NCBI GenBank assembly: GCA_012744375.1
Contig: JAAYCD010000054.1
Coordinates: 1-38,973, forward strand
Reading direction: 5' to 3'
Length of the DNA: 38,973 nt
Source: Erysipelotrichaceae bacterium
GTDB taxonomy: Bacteria > Bacillota_I > Bacilli_A > RFN20 > CAG-826
The notes beneath the pieces are model-generated. The model was not told the DNA's origin. It searched no databases and worked only from the letters and a program-made list of their open reading frames with translations. The translations under genes and the position numbers were made by a program. Position 1 is the first letter of the stretch. Every line of letters starts with the position of its first letter. Of the stretch, positions 18,386-26,629 are shown in pieces.

Positions 18386-19249
18386 TTAAAAACCAACAAC
18401 CAAACACGTCACATAGCCAAGCACAACTGCTAAGACAAAACAAAGACCAATAATATAGAAAATTTGCTTAACGTTTTTGTATTCTTTAATAAGTACCATG
18501 ACGCCTAGCCCTGTATTGACTAGCAAACCAGCAAATAAAGCTCCAAAAGAAAGAGAGTTAGCTAAATATAGTTCGGTGATAAACACACTTGAAGCACAAT
18601 TAGGAATTAAGCCGATAATCGATGCAAACAAGGGGGCTAAGTATTTATTTGATAACATAAACGCGTTGAAATATTCTTGACCGACGAAACCTATTAGTAA
18701 ACCCAAGGCGAGATTAATAACAAATACATATAAAAGGATTTTAAGCGCGTGAACCAAAGGATGTACGAGATGTTCATGTACTGGTGTTTTTTCATGGTGG
18801 TGTTCAATACAAACTGGTTCTTCTTCGACATGGTCGGCCTGTTTAATTGATTGTTTACGAATAAATACATCGACCAATAAGCCAACTGAAGCACCAACAA
18901 GTAACTTCAAACCAATTAAAGGGAAGATGGCGAAAGTTTTTTCATTCCAAGAAGTCAAAAGCACTAGTAATGCTTCATCACTACAAGCAAGGAAGACAGC
19001 CACCAAAGTACCAATTGTAATATATTTTCTTGTGTACAAGTCTGCAGCAACGACACTTGTTCCACATTGTGGAATTAAACCAAACATCGCTCCAAATAAT
19101 GGCGCGGTTCTTTTTCTTTTAACTAAGAAGTTTGCCACGGCTTTTTCTATAAAGGAAAGGACCAAGTGGAAGAAAAATACGAAAACAAAGACAAGCAAGC
19201 TGTCTCTGATTGAGTCTTTTAATATATCTAAGAAAATGTTCCAAGTCAT
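18386..19249 (-). CDS. Putative heavy-metal/manganese exporter, ArsP_2-like 10-TM protein
   Basis: Repeated motifs FGLIPQCGTSVVAADLY and IGLIPNCASSVFITELY; His/Glu/Cys-rich loop HVEEEPVCIEHHHEKTPVHEH. Confidence 0.75.
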   Translation of the reverse strand: MTWNIFLDILKDSIRDSLLVFVFVFFFHLVLSFIEKAVANFLVKRKRTAPLFGAMFGLIPQCGTSVVAADLYTRKYITIGTLVAVFLACSDEALLVLLTSWNEKTFAIFPLIGLKLLVGASVGLLVDVFIRKQSIKQADHVEEEPVCIEHHHEKTPVHEHLVHPLVHALKILLYVFVINLALGLLIGFVGQEYFNAFMLSNKYLAPLFASIIGLIPNCASSVFITELYLANSLSFGALFAGLLVNTGLGVMVLIKEYKNVKQIFYIIGLCFVLAVVLGYVTCLVVGF

Positions 19250-19336
19250 AGAGGTTTGGCCTTAGGCCACGTATATCATACCATTAAAATATTTTTATTA
19301 TATAGAAACGCTTAAAATTTTAATAACTTGATTTTG

Positions 19337-19960
19337 TTATGAATTTTTCATCACTGCTTCATCAATTCCTTGTGCAATCACTTCGATGATGTCGCAACAA
19401 GATTCCAATGATCTGATGATTGTTTCAGCGATATAAATATCTCTTAAGTCGCCACCGTTTTGATATAGTTCGCGCATCGAAGTTAAAAATAGCTTATCCC
19501 CTTCTTCTTCGATGGATAACACTTCCATAATTTTATCTTTTAAGATTTTTGATCTTTTAAAGTTTGGAAATTCATCAAGTACAACCGCAAGAGCATTACA
19601 TTCTCTTTTAATAATACCAATAAATTTAGTAGTACAACTCGGTAGTTTTTTCGCATTGTAAATGTACATATTAATAAGTACATCTTCGATGTAATCTGTT
19701 GCATCGTCAATGCTGCGAATTATCGATAAAATATCTTCGCTTTCAATTGGGGTAATAAATTCTTTTGCAAGTCTTTCTAAAGCATCACGCAAATACAAAT
19801 CTGCGTCGTGTTCGATAAGGTGCATTTTTGATTTTTGTTCTTCGGTGATGCCGTCTTTAAAATTATCCACCACTACTTCAAGATAATTGATGGCTTGAAT
19901 CGCAAAATCGAATGATTCGGCGAATGATTTGAAATAATAATTAACTTCTTTTTTTTTCAT
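19337..19960 (-). CDS. DUF47 / PhoU-like phosphate transport accessory protein
   Basis: 207 aa helical protein of TIGR00153/DUF47 type directly downstream of pit. Confidence 0.85.
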   Translation of the reverse strand: MKKKEVNYYFKSFAESFDFAIQAINYLEVVVDNFKDGITEEQKSKMHLIEHDADLYLRDALERLAKEFITPIESEDILSIIRSIDDATDYIEDVLINMYIYNAKKLPSCTTKFIGIIKRECNALAVVLDEFPNFKRSKILKDKIMEVLSIEEEGDKLFLTSMRELYQNGGDLRDIYIAETIIRSLESCCDIIEVIAQGIDEAVMKNS

Positions 19961-19972
19961 TTTTGATTCCTC

Positions 19973-21028
19973 CTAAAAAATAAACAAGAACAATTTTGCA
20001 ACTAAAAAGCCACATAAACCGCAGCCTGGGAAAGTCAAAATCCAAGTAAACACCATATCCTTGACGACTGTCCAATCTACCGACTTAAAACGTTTTGCTG
20101 AGCCGGTGCCCATAATTGATGTGGTTTTCATATGTGTGGTTGAAACTGGAATACCTACCAGCGAAGAGAAAAATAAACAAGTGGCAGCAGTAAAATCTGA
20201 CACAAAGCCTTGATATTGATTTAACCTAACCATATCCATTCCCACCGTCTTAATAATCTTATAACCACCAATAGACGTACCAAGACCCATGATTAACGAA
20301 CAATAAATCATTAGCCATATTGGAATAACAAAGGCTCCGTTGGCGCCAACAACACTTGGCTCAATAAAACTAGTTGCCAGTAAGAAAACGCCCATGAATT
20401 TTAATCCATCCTGAGCTCCATGCATAAACGCCATTGAAGCACCACCGAATATTTGCGCTTTGGCAAAGAAACGATTTGCTTTATTGCGGTTGACGTTTTT
20501 AAAGATTACTTGTACGAGTTTGGTTATACCAAAAGACAAACCGAAACCGATAACTGAAGCAATGATAATTCCATACAACACACTAAGCCAGGCTGGACCA
20601 GTGCCACTAAAACCTGCTAAGCCGTTTAACGCTACTGCAGAACCTGCAATACCCGCGATAAGTGCATGACTTTCACTAGTCGGAATACCAAACATCCATG
20701 CCGCAGTTGCCCAAATAACAATGCCCACCATTCCAGCGCATATAGCAATTAGCTGTTGATTAGGGTCACCGTTAAAGTTTCCCATATTCGAAATAGTTGC
20801 AGTCACACTACTGCTAATCAAAGACATAGCAAGGACACCAAGAAAATTAAAAATGACCGCCATAATAATTGCGGCTTTTGGTGACATTGCCCGTGTAGAT
20901 ACGACTGTAGCGATTGCGTTGGGAGCATCTGTCCAACCATTAACCAAAATAACAAACGAAACCAAAATTACTACAACGAGCAAGATCGGTTTATCCACTG
21001 CTAGGTTAAAAAAATCAAATAATTCCAT
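19973..21028 (-). CDS. pit: PiT-family inorganic phosphate transporter
   Basis: NGWTDAPNAIATVVSTRAMSPKAA; GIPVSTTHMKTTSIMGTG. Confidence 0.92.
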   Translation of the reverse strand: MELFDFFNLAVDKPILLVVVILVSFVILVNGWTDAPNAIATVVSTRAMSPKAAIIMAVIFNFLGVLAMSLISSSVTATISNMGNFNGDPNQQLIAICAGMVGIVIWATAAWMFGIPTSESHALIAGIAGSAVALNGLAGFSGTGPAWLSVLYGIIIASVIGFGLSFGITKLVQVIFKNVNRNKANRFFAKAQIFGGASMAFMHGAQDGLKFMGVFLLATSFIEPSVVGANGAFVIPIWLMIYCSLIMGLGTSIGGYKIIKTVGMDMVRLNQYQGFVSDFTAATCLFFSSLVGIPVSTTHMKTTSIMGTGSAKRFKSVDWTVVKDMVFTWILTFPGCGLCGFLVAKLFLFIF

Positions 21029-21062
21029 TATTTCTTAATCTACTCCTTTTTGAAATCATAAA

Positions 21063-21575
21063 ACATTAAATCATATATTTAATACATTGGGGTTAAGTCG
21101 AAATTCCAATTCCTTTCAACTATACCCTTTCGCCTTTAGTGGGATGGACAACACCACAAAGTGTCTAATCCACCTTCTTTGGTTTTATGGTCTCAATTGG
21201 AGTTAATCAATAGAATTACTAATACGTGTCGAAGACTTTTCGCTCAACGATTCTTCGAGATAATAGCCTCATCGCTTGGTTCAGTTGTTTAGTAAGTTGA
21301 ACCAACCGATGAAAATACTATCCTTCCCTTGCGAGCGATTTGATCTTACGACCGTTAACGTTTTTCTAAAATCTTAACCTTTTCAAAACCATTAATAAGT
21401 TTCCACTAGGGTAAGGCTTCTTTGGTGGTAAACATTTTTTTCTAACACGCATAGTTTCAATACCATGGCGTTAGTCATACAAAATGGTAATTGCACCACC
21501 AATCATAGTTAAACATATTTAGTGTTAATACGGCAATATATTTTGGAAATTAAGGCTAAAGCTTCGGTTATTATA
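21063..21575 (-). ncRNA. Candidate large structured RNA (stand-alone ncRNA or long 5' leader of pit), family unknown
   Basis: No ORF in ORF track; minus strand folds by hand into >=8 helices with minus-specific G-U pairs, GNRA-capped hairpins and a long-range helix 21403-21417/21132-21142; TATAAT at 21570-21575. Confidence 0.6.
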
Positions 21576-21579
21576 TATT

Positions 21580-21594
21580 AAAAAACGGTCCGTT
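21580..21594 (-). terminator. Weak terminator-like hairpin downstream of methyltransferase
   Basis: Minus AACG GAC CGTT TTTT. Confidence 0.35.
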
Positions 21595-21624
21595 AGCCGC
21601 GCCGCTTCTTTATTATATTTATTA

Positions 21625-22374
21625 TTATGGTTTTACACTTCTTAATGCTAAAAATGTCGGGATATTAAGGTCTTGAAGTCTAGTTTCTCCATCGGTGTCC
21701 TCAAATAAATGCGTCAACATAAAACCAGCTTCAAGTTGCCCGCCGATTTGTTCCTCCAATGTGTGCGAAAACTGGACGCCACCATCTTCTTTTTGCAAAA
21801 ATTCCATTTGTTCCGGATTAACAAGTGGGTTAAATGGTAATTTGTTAACAACGCGTTCATATTTCTCATCTAGTATGTAATCAATAAACATATCAATGCC
21901 AGAAACAAGGACGCCTCCATGTTTTAAAACCCGATAACATTCTTTCCAAATTGGTTTAACATCTTGAACATAACAATTGGAGACAGGGTGAAAAATCACA
22001 TCAAATTCACCATCTTCAAAAGGAAGTCTTTCGGTCATATCACCACGGATAACTCTAATTTGATAACCTTCTCTTGCGGCGACCAAGTGCTCACTATTTA
22101 ATTGTTCGGGTGAATAATCAAACACCGTACAATTCGCTCCGAGCGCAGCAAATATTGGCATTTGTTGACCACCACCACAAGCTAAACCTAAAAGTTTTTT
22201 TCCTTTCAAGTTTCCAAGCCATTCATGAGGCACAGGTTTAGTTGGCGTTAAGGCCACATCCCAAATACCCTTTTTTGCATTATCAAAAACTTCATGAGTA
22301 ATTGGTTGCCCCCATTTCCAACCACTTTTTACCCAGCGATCAATGGTTTCGGCGTTAATATCTTGATATTTCAT
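21625..22374 (-). CDS. Class I SAM-dependent methyltransferase
   Basis: KLLGLACGGGQQMPIFAALG; ATG at 22374 preceded by SD GGAGA (ORF track uses upstream TTG at 22389). Confidence 0.88.
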   Translation of the reverse strand: MKYQDINAETIDRWVKSGWKWGQPITHEVFDNAKKGIWDVALTPTKPVPHEWLGNLKGKKLLGLACGGGQQMPIFAALGANCTVFDYSPEQLNSEHLVAAREGYQIRVIRGDMTERLPFEDGEFDVIFHPVSNCYVQDVKPIWKECYRVLKHGGVLVSGIDMFIDYILDEKYERVVNKLPFNPLVNPEQMEFLQKEDGGVQFSHTLEEQIGGQLEAGFMLTHLFEDTDGETRLQDLNIPTFLALRSVKP

Positions 22375-22492
22375 AATTATATTCTCCAAATTTAATTTAA
22401 TTCATAGCTGTTTTTGTAAGCCATCATCTAACATTGGCAGCAAGAAACTATAGATAAATGAATACTTTAATGTTTATAAGTATTCCACAAGG

Positions 22493-23033
22493 TCAGTGTT
22501 TTTTTCTTTCGTGGTGTCTATTTGATGGCTTGGCCGCTATTACTGGATATCCGGCGACCAGAATACTGACAGGAACAAGGTAATCTAGAATTTCAAATTC
22601 CGTGACTAGTGCTTCAGGAATAAAATGCATTACCCAAGTTGAACCAAGACCTTGGTTAGTAATTTCTAGCATCATATAAGTAGTGGTAATTGCTGCATCT
22701 ATTTCGCCACTGAGTTTTTCATCAAACTCTCTTTTCCAACACTGAGTCTGATCATAGCAAACAATAAAAGCTAATGTTTCATCGAAATGTGAGTATTTGC
22801 ACTTTTGCAATTTTAATAAAGCTGTTGGGCTTTTAAAACAAAAATCTTAAGCGGCTGATAGTCACACGCGCTAGGGGCAATTTTTGCCGCTTCTATAATA
22901 GCACAATTTTATCTTCTTCTACTTGTTGAGATGAAAATTTTCTCACTGAATAACGCTCGTTTAACAAAGCCAACAAATCAAAACCTTTTCCTTTGATTAA
23001 ATCTTTTTCTTTTTTAGAAAAAACATTTTTCAT
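22493..23033 (-). pseudogene. Nitroreductase-family protein, disrupted by two apparent single-base deletions
   Basis: Three frames join into one protein: MKNVFSKKEKD..LLNERYSVRKFSSQQVEEDKIV / IIEAAKIAPSACDYQPLKIFVLK / SPTALLKLQKCKYSHFDETLAFIVCY..GYPVIAAKPSNRH; breaks near 22900 and 22832. Confidence 0.8.
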
Positions 23034-23053
23034 TTTGTAGACCCTTTTCTTAG

Positions 23054-23908
23054 TTATTTTTGTTTTGCTATCGAAGAAGTTCTTTTGCGTCTAACAACTG
23101 GTTTTTTAACTGGTTGCTCAACTTCTGGCTCTTTAGGAATTTGCATTAATCTAGGTTTAATTGCAATTTTCCATACATTCTTCTCTTCAATTAAATCGTA
23201 ATAATCTGCGAGTTGTTTTTGGAAAAAAGGCAAGATTCTTTTATTTGGAGCTCCATAGTTTTTTGGATTAAATTCTTTGTCCTTAACACCCAACAAAATA
23301 GATAGTCTTGATAAGTACATGTAGCCATCGCTATCTTTGTTTTGATCGATAATACCATTGACCAAAGCAACAAATTCATTTAAACGTTGATCGATGCTTT
23401 TGTTGATTTCTTCCAATTCTTTTTTATTAGATACTACTTTTTTAACTTCTTGAGATTTCTTTGCATTATAAATTTGTTCAACGTTAATAAATTGATCGCA
23501 AGCACTCTTGAAGTGTTTGCTAACATTGTCTCTACCAGCACCGATGACAAAACGATTGTTTTCTTTTAGTTTTTTAACTAAAGGGGTGAAGTCTGCATCA
23601 TGGGTAGCTAAACAAAAAGCGTCAATGTAATCTTTGCTTAAAAGCTCAATTGCCTCAATTGACATTCTAATATCAACAGCATTTTTGCCAGTTGAAAACC
23701 TGAGTTGATAAATTGGATCCAACTCTAATTTCTTAAATTTATCTGCAAGTTTTTTGCCTTCTTCATTAGAAAAATAAACTCGCCCGATAATCACATCTCC
23801 GATTTCGTCGAGTTCATCAAACAAGATATCAAAATAATGGTCCTCATTGAAATTATCATAATCGACCAGCAAAGCGATTCTTTTCATTTCAGTATTAGTG
23901 TTTTTCAT
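23054..23908 (-). CDS. NYN (LabA/DUF88 PIN-like) domain protein with C-terminal OST-HTH/LOTUS domain
   Basis: IALLVDYDNFN...KNAVDIRMSIEAIELL..FCLATHDADFTPLVKKL; C-term DSDGYMYLSRLSILLGVKDKEFNPKNYGAPNKRILPFF. Confidence 0.82.
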   Translation of the reverse strand: MKNTNTEMKRIALLVDYDNFNEDHYFDILFDELDEIGDVIIGRVYFSNEEGKKLADKFKKLELDPIYQLRFSTGKNAVDIRMSIEAIELLSKDYIDAFCLATHDADFTPLVKKLKENNRFVIGAGRDNVSKHFKSACDQFINVEQIYNAKKSQEVKKVVSNKKELEEINKSIDQRLNEFVALVNGIIDQNKDSDGYMYLSRLSILLGVKDKEFNPKNYGAPNKRILPFFQKQLADYYDLIEEKNVWKIAIKPRLMQIPKEPEVEQPVKKPVVRRKRTSSIAKQK

Positions 23909-24123
23909 ATTTATTCCTATGCCTTTGCTTACTAAAAGTATATTTTACTTTTGGTAGGATTAAAATCATTTTTGCCTGAAAGGGTTGTTCCGTTGATTAT
24001 TTTTATTGTAATAAGCAATATTTATACCCAATTATCAAAGTTTCGACTTCCAACTTATATATGCTATCTTTGAATATATTGCTTTTTTACAAATTCAATT
24101 GCTTGTCTTTAAGGTAACAAATC

Positions 24124-24164
24124 ACTGACTTAGTTATTGACCAAAATAGTCAGTATGATATTAT
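24124..24164 (+). promoter_or_regulatory. tetR operon promoter with overlapping inverted repeat
   Basis: -35 TTGACC 24137-24142, 16 nt, -10 TATTAT 24159-24164; inverted repeat ACTGACT (24124-24130)/AGTCAGT (24148-24154). Confidence 0.6.
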
Positions 24165-24170
24165 AAGTGC

Positions 24171-24791
24171 ATGAAACAATTTGTTAACTTTGAAAAATTG
24201 CCGGAAGAAAAGAAGATAAAAATAATCAACGCCGGGCTTGAACTATTTAGTCAATATGGTTATGACCAGACACCTACTGACTTAATCGTAAAAAAAGCCC
24301 AAATATCAAAAGGAGCATTATTCCTATATTTCGAAAACAAAGAAAATTTTTTTATATATCTTTTTGATTACGCTTCTAAGAAATTGATTAATGAGGTTAA
24401 TCCAAATCCCCCTCAAATCAACATGGATATTTTTGATTACTTGCCTTATGTTACAAAACAAAAAATAGACTTATTATCTAAGTGTCCTTATCTCATGAAT
24501 TTTGTAATGAAAGCCTATGAACAAAACTACCAATTATTAAAAGATAAAGGCGGTATTGATTTTTTTGAAAACTATCAAAAGCAAGCTAGTTTCATCTATG
24601 ACAAAATTGATTTTACCACTCTTAAAGAAGATATTTTCAAAGAGAGATTTCTTTCTTGGGTAACAATGATATCGCAGGGCTTTGTCCAAACCTATATCCA
24701 ATTTCCTAGTCAAATTCACGACAAATTAATCAATGATTTATATGCACTTTTTGATCAATTAAAGAAAAGCTTTAGAAAGGAAAAATTGTGA
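24171..24791 (+). CDS. TetR/AcrR-family transcriptional regulator
   Basis: KIKIINAGLELFSQYGYDQTPTDLIVKKAQISKGALFLYFENKENFF. Confidence 0.9.
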   Translation: MKQFVNFEKLPEEKKIKIINAGLELFSQYGYDQTPTDLIVKKAQISKGALFLYFENKENFFIYLFDYASKKLINEVNPNPPQINMDIFDYLPYVTKQKIDLLSKCPYLMNFVMKAYEQNYQLLKDKGGIDFFENYQKQASFIYDKIDFTTLKEDIFKERFLSWVTMISQGFVQTYIQFPSQIHDKLINDLYALFDQLKKSFRKEKL

Positions 24792-25656
24792 TTATAGCCA
24801 AAGGATTAACTAAAGACTATGGCAATGGCAGAGGAATTTTTGATGTCAGTTTCCAAGTGGCTGCTGGCAGCTGCGTCGGTTTTTAGGCCCAAATGGAGCT
24901 GGGAAAACCACTACCATTCGACACTTGATGGGTTTTATTCAATATTATGACGGCGAGGTTTCCATTAAAGGATTAAACTGCAAAACCGACCAAGTGAAAA
25001 TTCAACGTTTTTTGGGCTATTTGCCTGGAGAAATTAACTTTTTTGATGATATGCGTGGTAATGAACTTATCGGCCTAATTGCCAAGATGCAGGGATTGAA
25101 ATCTTTGGATTATTCCAAAACACTTTTGCAGTACTTTGAATTAAATCCGAATATGAAAATCAAAAGAATGAGCAAAGGGATGAAACAAAAGTTGGCCATT
25201 GTTATAGCTTTTATGGGTGACCCAGATATTTTTATCATGGACGAACCCTCTAGTGGATTAGATCCTTTGATGCAACAAAAGTTAGTTAATCTCATATTAG
25301 AACATAAAAAACGTGGCAAAACTTTCTTTCTCTCTTCCCATAGTTTTGAAGAAGTAGAAAAAACGTGTGATCGCATATTAATGATTAGGGAAGGCAGAAT
25401 AATTAATGATAGCCACGTCGAGACATTAAAGAAAGAACAACTTAGGAAATATGAGGTGGTATTTGCTAAGCGTGAGGATGCTGAGCGTTTTGCTAAACAA
25501 AATGGTGGCTTAATTAATAAAGATTGTTTCGTCACCGTCGAAGTATTAGATTCATTTAGTTCTTTGCTTGCCCAACTGAAAGATTTCGAAATTATTGATA
25601 TTAGTAAGAAGAATCTGAATTTAGAAGAAATATTCATGAAATATTATGGTGATTAG
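24788..25656 (+). CDS. ABC transporter ATP-binding protein, interrupted in frame by TAG at 24884; -1 shift at T5 (24880-24884) restores Walker A
   Basis: GTG start overlaps tetR stop (GTGA). Frame 1: VIIAKGLTKDYGNGRGIFDVSFQVAAGSCVGF*; -1 frame continues LGPNGAGKTTTIRHLMGFIQYYDGEV..RMSKGMKQKLAI..IFIMDEPSSGLD. Confidence 0.85.
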
Positions 25657-25657
25657 T

Positions 25658-26464
25658 ATGATTAATTTGACGTTATATAAAAAAGAAATGAAGCAAAACA
25701 TGCTCATTTTTCTCATTTTTGTTAGTTTGACTATTTTGTATGGAGTGATTGTTTCAGCACTCTTTGATCCTGTCGCAGAAGGGTTGGGTTGGATGCAAAT
25801 TATGCAAGAAACATATCCCGAGATGCTCGATTTTATCGGTTTTAATGTTGCCCAGTTTAACGACTATCAGTATTTTGTTTCTGGTTATCTCTATGGAATG
25901 CTATTTATACTTTTTGGATTAATCTATATCAACATATTATCAAACAGGCTAATATACCGCTATCTTGATCGTGGTTCAATTGTTTTGCTATTAGCAACAC
26001 CAAACTCACGAACAAAAATAATAATCACACAAATCAAAGTTTTGGGCACCTATATTTTTGCTTTAACCATGTCGATGTTTTTAATTACAGGTGGCTTTGG
26101 AGCAATATTCAACCCAGCGTATGTTGATTTTGGAAAATTATTTTACCTCAACATATCATTCTGCATTATGCTCACCTTTATTTGCTCGGTCATGGTGCTG
26201 TGTCATTGTCTATTTGAAGGAAAGTTGGCTCAAGGATTGGGTATTGGTTTACCAATTATCTTTTTCTTCATGCGACTTGTCAGCAACTTAGGAGACAACT
26301 ATGAAATTGCATCCTATTTTACCCCCTTTAGCTTATTTAATCCGATGTTATGTATAAATTATGATGCTCTATCATTTGTATATAACGGAATATTAATCGC
26401 TCTATCTATTGTGCTTTTTGGTTTTACCTTATTTGGTTTCAACAAAAGAGATTTATCGATTTAG
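25658..26464 (+). CDS. ABC transporter permease
   Basis: Polytopic; follows the ATPase; likely start MINLTLYKKEMKQN (ORF track 25646). Confidence 0.8.
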   Translation: MINLTLYKKEMKQNMLIFLIFVSLTILYGVIVSALFDPVAEGLGWMQIMQETYPEMLDFIGFNVAQFNDYQYFVSGYLYGMLFILFGLIYINILSNRLIYRYLDRGSIVLLLATPNSRTKIIITQIKVLGTYIFALTMSMFLITGGFGAIFNPAYVDFGKLFYLNISFCIMLTFICSVMVLCHCLFEGKLAQGLGIGLPIIFFFMRLVSNLGDNYEIASYFTPFSLFNPMLCINYDALSFVYNGILIALSIVLFGFTLFGFNKRDLSI

Positions 26465-26480
26465 ATTATACATATATAAA

Positions 26481-26506
26481 AATAATGGCAAACGCCATTA
26501 TTTTTT
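26481..26506. terminator. Intrinsic terminator, shared by the ABC operon (+) and tRNA-Gly (-)
   Basis: AATAATGGC AAAC GCCATTATT TTTT, perfect 9-bp stem. Confidence 0.88.
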
Positions 26507-26516
26507 ATTATTTAAT

Positions 26517-26590
26517 TGGAGCACGCGACGGGAATCGAACCCGCACGATTAGCTTGGGAAGCTAAAGTTCTACCACTAAACTACGCGTGC
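26517..26590 (-). tRNA. tRNA-Gly(TCC), CCA encoded
   Basis: GCACGCGTAGTTTAGTGGTAGAAC..TTAGC TTCCCAA GCTAA..GGTTCGATTCCCGTCGCGTGCTCCA. Confidence 0.95.
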
Positions 26591-26597
26591 TTTTAGT

Positions 26598-26617
26598 AAA
26601 AAAGCCCTTGACGGGCT
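26598..26617 (-). terminator. Hairpin plus U-tract between tRNA-Val and tRNA-Gly
   Basis: Minus AGCCC GTCAA GGGCT TTTTT. Confidence 0.55.
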
Positions 26618-26629
26618 ATTTAACTTTTT

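Noticed and set aside
21063-21600. RNase P RNA, tmRNA or group II intron as identity of the structured region
   Set aside because: No GAGGAAAGUCC/ACAGA-type RNase P core, no tRNA-like CCA end or tag ORF, and no domain V-like hairpin could be found by eye. A covariance search is still needed.
24537-25637. Minus-strand ORFs (60 and 175 aa) opposite tetR/ABC ATPase
   Set aside because: Shadow ORFs without SD or recognisable domain; the plus strand carries clear TetR and ABC motifs.
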